Source of the DNA: Abditibacteriaceae bacterium
GTDB taxonomy: Bacteria; Armatimonadota; Abditibacteriia; Abditibacteriales; Abditibacteriaceae
NCBI GenBank assembly: GCA_019239895.1
Contig: JAFAZH010000016.1
Location: forward strand, 1-64,000
Direction of reading: 5' to 3'
DNA length: 64,000 nt
How positions within the stretch are numbered: the stretch's first letter is position 1; the number at the start of each line of letters is the position of its first letter. The notes under the pieces were generated by a model. It was not told the origin of the DNA. It saw only the letters and a program-made list of their open reading frames with translations, and made no database searches. The position numbers and the translations under genes were made by a program. Shown piece after piece: positions 47,927-57,451 of the stretch.

Positions 47927-50900
47927 TTATTTTAACGCCTCAATTTGATCCGCTACCGCATCGCGCACGGCTAGTATTTCTGCCGGGTCATTGACAGTTT
48001 CACTCGTGCGCAAGCCGCCGGGATTTGGAATAGTGACCAAGCTTTGCGCACGGGCTAAGACAGCCTCGGCAGCAGCGGTTGGTTTTCCGGCTTTATGGGC
48101 GGCTTCGATGCGCTGTTTGAGTAAGGTGAGGTACTCATAATCTTCTTCGCCATCGCGCACCGCTTCCAGACGGATGCTGCTGACCGGGCCATCCACCCCA
48201 ACGTCCTGGCCAGGATAAGCTAAATAGCCATCACCATCAGGATAGCGCACAAAGTAGGGCGCTTCCTTTTCGCTGTCGGACTGGGAGATAAAGTTGTGCC
48301 AACCATACTGCCAGGGATCGTAGGTATACCAGTCCACACCCCAGAACTCAAAGCCCTTCACTCCATACTTGGAGCAATACCATGACAGCAAACGCTCCGT
48401 GCCAGCATAAGGTGTATCCAAACATTGCTGGCCATCAGTGGTGAACCAGAACGTATCACCTGCCGCCTTGCGTTCCTCGATTCGCTCTAAGGGAAAATCA
48501 CCAAAGTGACCTGCACCCCAGCGCGTCACGGCTCCATTAAGTCCCGGCATATACGTCCAGGTGCTGGAATAAACTGGCACACCAGACGCGATAGCTTGCA
48601 CGAATTTCGAGAATTTCTGGAGATTGGCGACTACCTCCGGGCGGGTGCCAAATGGCTCATCGCTGAGATAGAAAACAATGCGGTCGAGCCAGCCTTTTTG
48701 CCGCACATGCTCAATGTATTGGCGATACGCTGAGCCAAATGCTTTTTCCCATTCAGGCGTAAACGCCTCAAAGCCCAAGAACTTCTTCGGAGAATAAGCC
48801 CAACCCAGCGCATAGAAGTAGTTAGGCGTATACATTGTGCTCATGCCCAGTTCATCAAAACAGTAAGTGGCAGCCCGGTCGAAGTCGGTAAAGTCCATTT
48901 TGACCGCGCCGTTTTCCAGCTTGACAACAGGATCGGGCAAGTAGCTGGGTGAGGCGCGATGCTCGGCCATAAAACGATACCACTGATTGCGCGTCCCCCC
49001 CGTCGCGCCGCGCATGTCATAGGAAATCTGTAACGAGGGTCGCTTAGGCAGAGCAAAACTGCGCACCGTCACCTGCAAGGGAATAACACGCTGCACTCCC
49101 GCGCCACTGACGGTAATCTGGCCGCTATAAAGGCCGGGGACGGCGTTGTCGGGAGCATAAACCGTAAGCCAGATGGGTTGTGCCTGCGCTGCTTGCAGGT
49201 CTACCTTGCCACCGGGCGCTAAGGGGTCGGGCCAATCACCGGGCCAGCCATCGGAAGAGGGTGCCCCGGTGGGAATCTTGCGCTGCCAGGCCGGAACCTC
49301 GGTGCGATAGTAATTGGTGGGCCAATCCACTGGCACATAATCTACATGCGCCACCTCCACCGGGGGCAAGGTTTGCCCCGCCGCATTGCGCAGGGAGCTA
49401 ACCTGCACTTGCAGGCTGCCTAAAGCTCTATCACTTTTTAGCACCAGTTGCACTGGCTCCCGCTCGTTGCGCGCTAAATGCGCCGCTACCCTACTACTCT
49501 GAAGCGCCACGGGTTCATCCCGAAAGACTTTGATGATGGGGTTCACCTGCCAGACAGCCAGGCCAGGCTTGGGGGGTGTTTCCAGAGCTAAGGCATGGGC
49601 CGGTATGGTGTCCGCCAAGCGGCGCAGCACCACTCCATCGTGCCAGATGGTGCCATGCGCGTTGGAAGTGAGATGCAGTTCAATAAACCGCGCATCTGCG
49701 GAGGTAGTGACCGTCGTTTGCACCCATGTCCAATCGGTCGTGCCGTTCAACGATGGCAACGCCGAAGACATCGGATTGATCGCAACCAGTTGCTTATCGG
49801 CGTTGCGCACATGCACATACATAGTGACCGGGCCATCTACGTCGCGGGTCTTAATCCATGCTCCCATAAAGTAAGTGCCGTTAGGTTCCACTGGCACGAA
49901 CTGGTGCCAGCCCGACCAGGCCGGGTCAACTCCTGGCGGGATGTTTAACTCGACACACCACGGCCCCACTTTACCCGCGGGCACCTTGCGCCCCGTGATT
50001 TGCGCGGCGGTTTGTACCGTTTGCTTATCCGGCTTCTGCGCCGAGAGTGTCCAGCCTGTGGGCAAGGGGTCGCCTGCTTCAAAGTCAGGGTTTTGCACCC
50101 GGTTTTGTGGCCCGACAACTAAAGCCTCCGCCCCTAACTCCGGCTCTGGTGCCGTGCGGGATGAAGTAGGCCATAAGCACGCTTGAAATAACCTATTCGC
50201 GTGCGCTGGCAAATCAGCCTGAAAAATTAATTTCTTGTCCTCCATACGGGCTGGCACAGCACGGCCAGTGGTCGCATCATAAACCCGCACCGGGGGCACT
50301 TGCGCAGATGCTTGCGATAGACGCGAGACGATAAAAGAGCGGCGCATGTCTACAGAAATCAGGGCACCTTTTTGTGGCGTGTCTTGAAAGTTATAAACCC
50401 GCAGGGGCACGCGCACCATTGCGCCTTCTGGCCAGGCGGCTCGGCTCGGCTGCTCCTGCAAATTCAACGTCTCCACGGCACCGATGTTTAACGTCACGGC
50501 AGAGGGCGCATCCGGCGTATCCAGGGCAGTTAAGACACAGTCATCATACCAGGCACGCCCTGTGCCATAGAGCATGGTGCCAAGTTCGGCATTGGTGCTA
50601 CCTGCCGGGGCTGTGAAACGGAATGATACCTGCTTCCAGCCATAGCTGCCTGCGCCTCCATCCAGGCTGTGATTCACCAGTTGCGGCTGGGCGCCATTAA
50701 TGTGGATAAACCAACCCGCAATGCCCTTAACGTTTTCGGCGCGCACCCAACCACTGAATTCATATTGCTGCCCCGCGACAACAGGCAGGTTCGCCTGCCC
50801 ATATTTGAACCAGGAAGCCTCCGCCCCTGTATTAACTGTCGCCTGCACACAACGCTGGCCCGAATGGGCACCCTGGCTCACCCAGGCTAATTTATGCTCG

Positions 50901-51409
50901 GCATCCTCCCCTTCCTTTTTCCAGGCCGCAGGCTCCCCTGTGCCGCTTTCAAAGCCGCCATTGGCAAAACCACCCGGCAGATAGTCCGGCACTTGCCTCG
51001 CCTGCGAGTTGCCAAAATAAATCCACAACTTGCGCTCGGCCTGAGCCGGGCACGCGAGGGGCACCGTCAGCACATCACCTGCTCGCAAGGCCCCTGTGCG
51101 CCGGGATTCGCCACCCGCGCTATTAAGGCCATACAGTAAATCGGTGCCACTATCGTCAATAACTCGCAGGGAACATGCTTCGGCACCGACTAAGTTGATC
51201 TGGTGCAGACCGGTGCCAATAACAATGGCTTGAGGACGCCCTGCCAGTGCTTCACGACTGGCAAAAGTGACGGGCACACGATGCGGCCAGTAACCGCCGC
51301 CATCCAGATAAAGTGGATAATGCCAGGCGGTTGCAGCCTTGGCCGTTGCGAAAATAAAGCTCAGAGCAAATGTCAGCATTAACAACAGAATTGTGTTGAA
51401 TAGACGCAT
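47927..51409 (-). CDS. Secreted DUF4091 protein with carbohydrate-binding modules
   Basis: A very large exoprotein of 1160 residues. A signal peptide (IFATAKAATA) precedes a DUF2341-like region (about 30-150), a CBM-like module (GGFESGTGEPAAWKKEGEDA to SFRFTAPAGSTNAELGTM), a middle domain and a second CBM-like module (PDFEAGDPLPTGWTLS). The C-terminal part (about 780-1150) is DUF4091 (PKRPSLQISYDMRG, FYLSDEPFGTRPEV, EFWGVDWYTYDPWQYG), a family related to glycoside hydrolases, with acidic residues in the YLSDEP segment as candidate catalysts. It probably degrades or binds polysaccharide. Start ATG at 51409. Confidence 0.85.
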   Translation of the reverse strand: MRLFNTILLLMLTFALSFIFATAKAATAWHYPLYLDGGGYWPHRVPVTFASREALAGRPQAIVIGTGLHQINLVGAEACSLRVIDDSGTDLLYGLNSAGGESRRTGALRAGDVLTVPLACPAQAERKLWIYFGNSQARQVPDYLPGGFANGGFESGTGEPAAWKKEGEDAEHKLAWVSQGAHSGQRCVQATVNTGAEASWFKYGQANLPVVAGQQYEFSGWVRAENVKGIAGWFIHINGAQPQLVNHSLDGGAGSYGWKQVSFRFTAPAGSTNAELGTMLYGTGRAWYDDCVLTALDTPDAPSAVTLNIGAVETLNLQEQPSRAAWPEGAMVRVPLRVYNFQDTPQKGALISVDMRRSFIVSRLSQASAQVPPVRVYDATTGRAVPARMEDKKLIFQADLPAHANRLFQACLWPTSSRTAPEPELGAEALVVGPQNRVQNPDFEAGDPLPTGWTLSAQKPDKQTVQTAAQITGRKVPAGKVGPWCVELNIPPGVDPAWSGWHQFVPVEPNGTYFMGAWIKTRDVDGPVTMYVHVRNADKQLVAINPMSSALPSLNGTTDWTWVQTTVTTSADARFIELHLTSNAHGTIWHDGVVLRRLADTIPAHALALETPPKPGLAVWQVNPIIKVFRDEPVALQSSRVAAHLARNEREPVQLVLKSDRALGSLQVQVSSLRNAAGQTLPPVEVAHVDYVPVDWPTNYYRTEVPAWQRKIPTGAPSSDGWPGDWPDPLAPGGKVDLQAAQAQPIWLTVYAPDNAVPGLYSGQITVSGAGVQRVIPLQVTVRSFALPKRPSLQISYDMRGATGGTRNQWYRFMAEHRASPSYLPDPVVKLENGAVKMDFTDFDRAATYCFDELGMSTMYTPNYFYALGWAYSPKKFLGFEAFTPEWEKAFGSAYRQYIEHVRQKGWLDRIVFYLSDEPFGTRPEVVANLQKFSKFVQAIASGVPVYSSTWTYMPGLNGAVTRWGAGHFGDFPLERIEERKAAGDTFWFTTDGQQCLDTPYAGTERLLSWYCSKYGVKGFEFWGVDWYTYDPWQYGWHNFISQSDSEKEAPYFVRYPDGDGYLAYPGQDVGVDGPVSSIRLEAVRDGEEDYEYLTLLKQRIEAAHKAGKPTAAAEAVLARAQSLVTIPNPGGLRTSETVNDPAEILAVRDAVADQIEALK

Positions 51410-51530
51410 GTTTCCTTTACCAGTGAATCAAGAATTTGGGGAGATAAGATTGATTATACCCTGCGCCGGGTAGCGCGTTCGGGGTGGCGCACATAGAATA
51501 AGAAGTGATTTCCCAAAGGAGATGGCTCGC

Positions 51531-52307
51531 ATGTTAAATCAGGAACAGATTAAGTCCTTTCAGGAGAACGGGTTCATCCGGCTCCCCCAAATTTATACTC
51601 CCGCCGAAGTTGAGGCCATGCGCACTGAACTTGACCAGTTGATTCAAGACTGGGCCACCACCAACATGGGCTGGAGCGGCCCGTGGCGCAATGTCTATAT
51701 GGACCCGGATACCGAAAAGCGTTCGATGCTGACCCATCTGCACGACCTGCACTTTTATTCCGAAGCCTGGTGTCATGCCGTGGCTAATCCTACGTTAGCG
51801 GCCTCCCTAGCCGATCTCATCGGCCCTAATGTTGAACTCCACCATACCACTTTGCATGTTAAACCACCCGAAACCGGAATGCCTTTCCCGCTGCATCAGG
51901 ACTCGCCTTTTTATCGGCACGAAGGTTTTGGTTACATAGATGCCATTGTGCATTTAGACGATACCAACGATGAAAATGGCTGCTTGCGCTTTGTGCCAGG
52001 CAGTCATAAGAATGGCCACATCGAGCATATTACCCAAGTGGATGGCCAGGGCTGCTCACCGCACCTGCCGACCGATCAATGGAATCTGGAAAACACTGTT
52101 GCCTGCCCTGCCCAAGCCGGTGATGTGGTAGCGTTTAGCATTTATACCGTGCATGGTTCCTACATTAACCAAACTAATCGCTGGCGGCGTCTGGTGCGCC
52201 TGGGCTATCGTGATCCGATGAACAAACAGCTTGCCGGGCAATCGTTAGGCCGCGCCGGTTTAATGGTGCATGGTGTACGCCCGGCAGGTTCATTAGCAGC
52301 AACTTAA
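51531..52307 (+). CDS. Phytanoyl-CoA dioxygenase (PhyH)-family protein
   Basis: A 258-residue enzyme from the ATG at 51531. An ATG at 51522 overlaps the AAAGGAG site, which is placed 9 nt upstream of 51531. FQENGFIRLPQIYTPAEV is the usual opening, HQDSPFY gives His and Asp for iron, GCLRFVPGSHKNGH is the family motif, and YTVHGSYIN and NRWRRLVRLGY provide the second His and Arg. The substrate is unknown; many PhyH enzymes modify secondary metabolites or sugars. It is first in a plus-strand run with an esterase and an oxidoreductase. Palindromic element D starts 8 bp after its stop. Confidence 0.88.
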   Translation: MLNQEQIKSFQENGFIRLPQIYTPAEVEAMRTELDQLIQDWATTNMGWSGPWRNVYMDPDTEKRSMLTHLHDLHFYSEAWCHAVANPTLAASLADLIGPNVELHHTTLHVKPPETGMPFPLHQDSPFYRHEGFGYIDAIVHLDDTNDENGCLRFVPGSHKNGHIEHITQVDGQGCSPHLPTDQWNLENTVACPAQAGDVVAFSIYTVHGSYINQTNRWRRLVRLGYRDPMNKQLAGQSLGRAGLMVHGVRPAGSLAAT

Positions 52308-52314
52308 ACGGCAA

Positions 52315-52475
52315 GGATGAAGGCTGACGCAGACCCGCCCCTAAAGGAGCGGGCTGAAGAGCCAAGTCCCCTGAACGGGGCTGGAGAAACCACAGTAGCG
52401 CATCTGTAGCCCGGTTCACCGGGCTTTTACCCTCAGCCCGCTCCTTTAGGGGCGGGTCTGCGTCAGCCTTCATCC
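52315..52475. repeat. Palindromic element D (161 bp)
   Basis: Perfect 43-bp terminal inverted repeats (52315-52357 and 52433-52475; core GACCCGCCCCTAAAGGAGCG). Internal hairpins are AGTCCCC-TGAAC-GGGGCT and AGCCCGG-TTCA-CCGGGCT. The terminal arms differ from A-C, but the architecture is alike. Its right edge continues into the 24-bp sequence shared with element E (52471-52494). It starts 8 bp after the PhyH stop. Confidence 0.92.
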
Positions 52476-52531
52476 AGCATCTTGTATCCAGCATTCAGTT
52501 CTCTTGGTTTGTTCAATTGAAAGGAAAATTA

Positions 52532-53281
52532 ATGGCATTTTGTGAGTTGCATTATTTCAGTAAAGCCTTGGGGATGCAGACCGCAGCCAATGTGATTCTG
52601 CCCGAAGGCGATAGTAAAGGCCCGTTTGCCGTGTTCTATCTTTTACATGGCCTCTCCGATGACCACACCATCTGGCTGCGGCGCACCAGCATTGACCGCT
52701 ACGTGCAAGGACTGCCTCTCATGGTCGTCATGCCCAACGGCGGGCGCGGCTTTTACACCGATGCGGCGCAGGGCTTTGCTTATGAGAAGTCCATGATAGA
52801 AGATTTAGTGGGCTATATAGACGGTATGTTCAACACCAAAGCCGAACGCAGTGGCCGTTGCATCGGTGGCCTTTCAATGGGTGGCTACGGCGCGGTGCGC
52901 TTGGCCTTGCGCCGCCCGGATATGTTCTGCTCGGCCAACAGTCACTCTGGCGCGATGAACTTTGGCCATGAAAAGCGCGATAGCACCAGCGATGAACTGA
53001 TCAACGAGTTTCGCCGCGTGTTGGGCGAGAATCATGTCGGTGGCAAAGACGACCTTTACACCCTCGCCGAGCAAATTGAGCGCAGCCAACTCCCCGCCCT
53101 GCGCATTGACTGCGGCACCGAAGATTTCCTGCTCAATTCCAATCGGGAGTTTCACGCTTACCTGGATAAAATCGGCTTGCCCCACGAATACGCAGAGTTC
53201 TCCGGCGCACATGAGTGGAGCTACTGGGATGTGCATGTGCAGGAAGCCCTCCGTTTTCACACCAAGAATTTAGGGTTGTAA
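52532..53281 (+). CDS. Esterase D/EstA-like alpha-beta hydrolase
   Basis: A 249-residue enzyme from the ATG at 52532 (AAAGGA upstream). YLLHGLSDDHTIW is the oxyanion-loop region, GGLSMGGYGA the nucleophile elbow, and DCGTEDFLL and GAHEWSYW supply Asp and His. The family includes S-formylglutathione hydrolases and feruloyl or acetyl esterases. No signal peptide is seen. The neighbours (PhyH and Gfo/Idh/MocA) suggest carbohydrate catabolism. Confidence 0.88.
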   Translation: MAFCELHYFSKALGMQTAANVILPEGDSKGPFAVFYLLHGLSDDHTIWLRRTSIDRYVQGLPLMVVMPNGGRGFYTDAAQGFAYEKSMIEDLVGYIDGMFNTKAERSGRCIGGLSMGGYGAVRLALRRPDMFCSANSHSGAMNFGHEKRDSTSDELINEFRRVLGENHVGGKDDLYTLAEQIERSQLPALRIDCGTEDFLLNSNREFHAYLDKIGLPHEYAEFSGAHEWSYWDVHVQEALRFHTKNLGL

Positions 53282-53315
53282 ATTACAGCATAATTGCAGT
53301 TGAAAGGTAACACCC

Positions 53316-54482
53316 ATGAGCATTAGCCTGGGCATAGTGGGCGTGGGGCAGTTTGGCCGAGGGTTCATTGAATTATTTCAAAAGCACCCTCTGGTTAGCC
53401 GTGTCGCCCTCTGTGACGTGCAGACCGAACGGCTGACCGCTGCCGCGCAACAATTTGGTATTGCTGAAACCTATAGCAGCCTGGACGAAATCTGCAAAAG
53501 CGACCTAGATGCCCTGGCCATCATTACCCAACCCTGGCTGCACGCGCCGCAGGTGGTGCAGGCATTGCAAACGGGCAAGCACGTTTATAGTGCGGTGCCG
53601 ATGGCCTATGCTGAGAATGGCGATGAGGTATTGGAATGGTGCGACCGCATCATTGAAACCTGCCGCACTACGGGCTTGCACTACATGATGGGTGAAACCT
53701 CCTATTATCGCCCGGAGGCGATGTATTGCCGCAAGCGGGCGGCTGCCGGTGCCTTTGGTAAATTCGTCCATGCCGATGGCGCTTATCTCCACGATGTGGA
53801 GTCGCCAGATTGCAATCTGCTCGATGTCTGGAAAGCGCGTTGGGGCAAAGACTGGACACCGGCCAAATCGGGTGGCGTGCCAATGCACTACCCCACTCAT
53901 TCCACCGGCGGCTTTCTTTCGGTGATGGGCGCTTATGTGACCGAACTTTCGGCTTTTGGTTTTCATGACCCGGACGATAAATTCCATCGCGCTGATACCG
54001 AATCGGGCAATATCTATGGTGATGAGATTGCGCTAATGCGGCTCAGTAACGGTGCGATGGCGACGGTTAAAGAATTCCGCCGCGTAGGAGCCTGGGAATA
54101 TGAAGGTTTTAGTCTCATGGGCACACGCGGCTCGTTTATAGATAGCTTCGGCCATTGCTGCTGGCAGGCACCGCATCACGAGGGCAGTATCACTTTAACC
54201 GCGACCGAAATGCGTGACCTCTTGCCAGAAGAAATAGCAAAGGCTTTTAGCAATGCCAAAGGTGAAACGCAGTATGGCGGTCATGGTGGGTCGCACGCGT
54301 ATCTGGTGCATGAGTTCGTGGATGCCGTAGCGCATGATCGCCACCCGGCCATCAACGCCTGGACAGCCACCCGTTATCTGGCCCCTGGAGTTATTGCGCA
54401 TAAATCTGTGTTGCGCGGTGGGGAACTTCTTAAAGTGCCGGACTGGGGCGATGCGCCGGGACATAAGACATCCAACACCTAA
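53316..54482 (+). CDS. Gfo/Idh/MocA-family oxidoreductase
   Basis: A 388-residue NAD(P)-dependent enzyme. The N-terminal Rossmann fold has GIVGVGQFGRGFIE (nucleotide-binding glycines) and CDVQTERL. The family motif in the substrate part is GKHVYSAVPMA (equivalent of EKP), with MGETSYYRPEA, MHYPTHSTGG (catalytic Lys/Asp/His area) and GSHAYLVHEFVDA. The substrate is probably a sugar or inositol derivative. It is 34 bp downstream of the esterase gene in the same operon-like run. A palindromic element follows within 53 bp. Confidence 0.9.
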   Translation: MSISLGIVGVGQFGRGFIELFQKHPLVSRVALCDVQTERLTAAAQQFGIAETYSSLDEICKSDLDALAIITQPWLHAPQVVQALQTGKHVYSAVPMAYAENGDEVLEWCDRIIETCRTTGLHYMMGETSYYRPEAMYCRKRAAAGAFGKFVHADGAYLHDVESPDCNLLDVWKARWGKDWTPAKSGGVPMHYPTHSTGGFLSVMGAYVTELSAFGFHDPDDKFHRADTESGNIYGDEIALMRLSNGAMATVKEFRRVGAWEYEGFSLMGTRGSFIDSFGHCCWQAPHHEGSITLTATEMRDLLPEEIAKAFSNAKGETQYGGHGGSHAYLVHEFVDAVAHDRHPAINAWTATRYLAPGVIAHKSVLRGGELLKVPDWGDAPGHKTSNT

Positions 54483-54534
54483 AATAGAGAGGTTAAGCAA
54501 AGGGTTTGGCATTAGCGGCTGCCCCTGTGAGCCA

Positions 54535-54597
54535 GACACTCTTGTCTGTCTGAGCCTCAAGGTCTGGCTTAACCTAAAGCAGACAGACAGGAGTGCC
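54535..54597. repeat. Palindromic element F (63 bp)
   Basis: Terminal arms of 18 bp (54535-54552 and 54580-54597) match at 16 positions in inverse orientation (core TTGTCTGTCTG); one mismatch is a G-T pair. An inner AGCC/GGCT stem is present. The flanking CTGTGAGCCAGACACT and GTGCCTGTCCC type sequence resembles dispersed repeats in other bacterial genomes. It is shorter and less perfect than the others. Confidence 0.7.
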
Positions 54598-54868
54598 TGT
54601 CCCACAAGATTTCAATCCCCTTCTCAACCTCTAAAATTGCACACGAGATTTACTTATAGCGGCGGACTGTTTTAACCGCCCGGAACCGGATAACCAAAAT
54701 GAAATAGTTTGAAGTTCACGAAACTCTTAATCTCTCTGTTTAAGAATTGTATAATGTTAAGCGCATAGCCGCTGCTGCCACGTCAAGAGTCTCTTAACAC
54801 CTGCCACAATAGAATGGGCCAGATCATAAGGTGACGAAAACTGCGGCGTCTTAGGGCACTGGGAAAGC
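54598..54868 (+). promoter_or_regulatory. Leader of the histidine kinase gene
   Basis: No gene is seen. A perfect TATAAT at 54750-54755 is preceded, at 17 bp, by the weak -35 TTAATC (54727-54732). A 113-nt leader follows to the kinase start. Confidence 0.5.
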
Positions 54869-56122
54869 ATGGCGTCGCCCCTTGAACTCACACAAACCTG
54901 GTGGAACCGCGTCATCTATGATGAGGATATATTTCTCGTCCTGCTGGGCGCACGCTGGCTGAGCCTGTTACCACCACTGCTGGCCCTCTTGCTCCACCCT
55001 GAGTCACGCGAAGCGGGGCTACTGATGCTAGGCATCGCCTGCATTAGCAATCTTCTGCTGAGCGTCTGGCATCCCAAGATCAATGGTCGTCTCCAACAAC
55101 AGCCGCTCTTATTAGGCTTAGATTTCGCCCTGGTCACCATTCTGACCGCACTAACGGGCGGCACCCTCTCGCCTTACGGCCTCTATGCTTACACGCCCTT
55201 AGTTTTATCCGCTTTCTTCTTTCAGATTCGAGGGGGGTTGATAGCAGCCACCACCTTCACGCCGCTTTATCTGCTGTCCATCGCAGTCGCGCAACGGCTG
55301 ACGGGTAATCAACCAGATGCTATCCAGGCTTTGGGTCATATTTTAAGTATCTATTTAGTGGTGCTAATTTTTGGTTATTCTGCGATGCTGCTGCAACGGG
55401 TGAAGCAGTCGGCGTTAGAGTTACAACATACTCAGGCTGAATTGGCTCAGGCCGAAACCCTGGCGGCTATTGGTAAAATGGTCGGGCACCTTAGCCATGA
55501 AATCCGTAATCCCCTGACCACTTTAGGCGGTTATGCCTACCACTTAGCACGCAAGCCCGATGATGCCCAAATGGTAGCGCATCATGCGCGCATTATTGGT
55601 GAGGAAGCCCACCGTCTGGAAGAATTGCTGACCGATATGCTCAACCTGACGCGCCCGGTTAAACAGAGCATCAGCACGGTCAATCTGCACGAGATTCTGG
55701 ATAAGGCTTGTGTCCTTGCCGCCGATCAACCGCAGAACAGTCTGGTCATTGAAAAGCAATATGACCCCACGACGCCAACTGTCGAAGCTGACGCGGCCTC
55801 GCTGCTGCGCGCTTTTCTGAACGTGATTCGCAACGCCATGCAATTTATGCCCGATGGCGGCACGTTAACCGTTACCACGCATACCAAACCGGAGGAAGTC
55901 GAAGTGGCGATTCAGGATACTGGCCCCGGTATTCCTCCTGATGTCCTGCCCACCATCTTTAAGCCCTTTGTGACACATCGTGCCAACGGCACGGGCCTGG
56001 GCTTACCCATCACGCAGCAGGTCATCGAAGAGCATGGCGGCTGCATTGACGTGCAAAGCGAATTCGGACACGGAGCCTGTTTTACCTTCCGCTTGCCGCG
56101 CCATGCCGCTTTCGCAGATTGA
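54869..56122 (+). CDS. Membrane sensor histidine kinase
   Basis: A 417-residue kinase with about five TM helices (about 20-180; LLSVWHPKIN, LGLDFALVTILTALTGGTL, AFFFQIRGGLIAATTFTPLYLLSIAVA, GHILSIYLVVLIFGYSAMLL), no HAMP and no PAS. A coiled coil leads to HisKA (VGHLSHEIRNPLTTLGGYAYH) and HATPase (LNVIRNAMQFM, DTGPGIPPDVLPTIF, GTGLGLPI). It has no partner regulator next to it, so it is an orphan. Palindromic element G follows and ends 1 bp before the stop codon of the convergent glycosidase gene. Confidence 0.92.
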   Translation: MASPLELTQTWWNRVIYDEDIFLVLLGARWLSLLPPLLALLLHPESREAGLLMLGIACISNLLLSVWHPKINGRLQQQPLLLGLDFALVTILTALTGGTLSPYGLYAYTPLVLSAFFFQIRGGLIAATTFTPLYLLSIAVAQRLTGNQPDAIQALGHILSIYLVVLIFGYSAMLLQRVKQSALELQHTQAELAQAETLAAIGKMVGHLSHEIRNPLTTLGGYAYHLARKPDDAQMVAHHARIIGEEAHRLEELLTDMLNLTRPVKQSISTVNLHEILDKACVLAADQPQNSLVIEKQYDPTTPTVEADAASLLRAFLNVIRNAMQFMPDGGTLTVTTHTKPEEVEVAIQDTGPGIPPDVLPTIFKPFVTHRANGTGLGLPITQQVIEEHGGCIDVQSEFGHGACFTFRLPRHAAFAD

Positions 56123-56140
56123 TGGGACTTACATGGCCCT

Positions 56141-56307
56141 ACCCTATCCCCAACCCTTCCCCTTGCCAAGGGGAAGGGAGCGAGACTATCTCCGTCGGGT
56201 GATGGACTAGATTAAACCGTGGGATGCCATCCTGTAGCATGGATGCTGTCCCGACGGTAGGCCAACGCTCCCTTCCCCTTACCAAGGGGAAGGGTTGGGG
56301 ATAGGGT
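56141..56307. repeat. Palindromic element G (167 bp)
   Basis: 42-bp terminal inverted repeats (56141-56182 and 56266-56307) differ only at two central bases; each arm contains a CCCCTTGnnAAGGGG palindrome. The interior has CCGTCGGG/CCCGACGG and CATCC/GGATG stems. It lies between the stop codons of two convergent genes, 19 bp from one and 1 bp from the other, so it may serve as a bidirectional terminator. Confidence 0.92.
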
Positions 56308-57306
56308 CTAAACCACAATACCCAGAATCTGCTGACGGATAAGCGCAACCTCTGCGGCATTATGTGGCTCCCCTTGCGAAGTCAACAAGTCGTGAAACCA
56401 TATTTGCGGTTCTGGTGCGTGCGGTGACGAACCCCACGGGAAGTGCGTCTGGGTGTGACCATTCACTAAGCCCCAGAAGAAGCTGCCGATGTTTTCGCTG
56501 CGGAAGTAGGGCAAGTGAGTCTCGAAATGGCTGCCGTGCCCGCGCCGCATCCACTCTGTGCATAAAAGGGGACGACCTAAACCTTTAAGTTCTTCGACCA
56601 GTTTTTGGGTAGCCTCCAGCACGAAGTAATCATGGAAACTGACAATATCGCATAACTCGCCCAGGGCGGCATTGATCTCCGGCAAGTTGCCCGACCAGAT
56701 GCCAGTCGTTAGTGGTTGAGTGGGTTGGGCTTCGTATGCCCAATCAAAAGCGATGCGCAGCAGAGGCAGGCTTTTGACACCCATATCATCATTGCCCGGC
56801 TCGTTGTAGATGTCCCACGCCAGAATACGCTCATCACGCGCAAATTGCCCAATAGTATCCGTCACGTAATCCTCTAAGCGAGGCCAGTAACTTTCATCCA
56901 AAACGCGCGACCGTCCGGGGCTGGCCGTCCAACCGCTGTTGTGAATACCGGGAATTGGCTCATCTTGTAGCCCCAGATAAGGCTCTTTGCCAGCAAAGGC
57001 GCAGTCATCGAAGAGAATGGGGAGTGTGCGTAATCCCCGACTTGATACAACCTCTAAAAGCTGCGCGAAGCGTTGTCGAAAACCTTCCGCGTCAGCTTCC
57101 CACACCAGATATTGCAGGAACACCCGGCAGCAGTTGAAACCAATCTCTTGCGCCCAGCTTAATTCCCGTTCAATGGTGGGCAAGTCGAATGTTTTCTGCT
57201 GCCACATTGCTGTGGAATTGACCGCTGTGCTGGGCACATAATTAAATCCACACAGCCACGGTAAGCCACGATACCACTCCCATGCCCGTTCAGACGTCCA
57301 TCTCAT
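56308..57306 (-). CDS. GH5-like glycoside hydrolase
   Basis: About 332 residues from the ATG at 57306; an in-frame longer start at 57357 is possible, and AGGAG lies about 14 nt upstream of the chosen start. The TIM-barrel marks are WLCGFNYVPSTAVN near the N-terminus, LAWDIYNEPGNDDMG (acid/base Glu in NEP) and LLCTEWMRRGHG (nucleophile Glu). It lacks a signal peptide, so it is probably cytoplasmic. Specificity (mannanase-like or other) cannot be set from the sequence. Confidence 0.85.
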   Translation of the reverse strand: MRWTSERAWEWYRGLPWLCGFNYVPSTAVNSTAMWQQKTFDLPTIERELSWAQEIGFNCCRVFLQYLVWEADAEGFRQRFAQLLEVVSSRGLRTLPILFDDCAFAGKEPYLGLQDEPIPGIHNSGWTASPGRSRVLDESYWPRLEDYVTDTIGQFARDERILAWDIYNEPGNDDMGVKSLPLLRIAFDWAYEAQPTQPLTTGIWSGNLPEINAALGELCDIVSFHDYFVLEATQKLVEELKGLGRPLLCTEWMRRGHGSHFETHLPYFRSENIGSFFWGLVNGHTQTHFPWGSSPHAPEPQIWFHDLLTSQGEPHNAAEVALIRQQILGIVV

Positions 57307-57451
57307 AACTTCTGTTATTTCTCCTGTTACAAATTTACATGTAGCAGCAACTTTCAAGTAGGCTTTTGGTGCGTTAGGATTCTAACTGACACCTGCTTGC
57401 ACAATCAGTGTCTTATATTTTGTTTTGCATCACTGTTCATAAGGCAATCTC

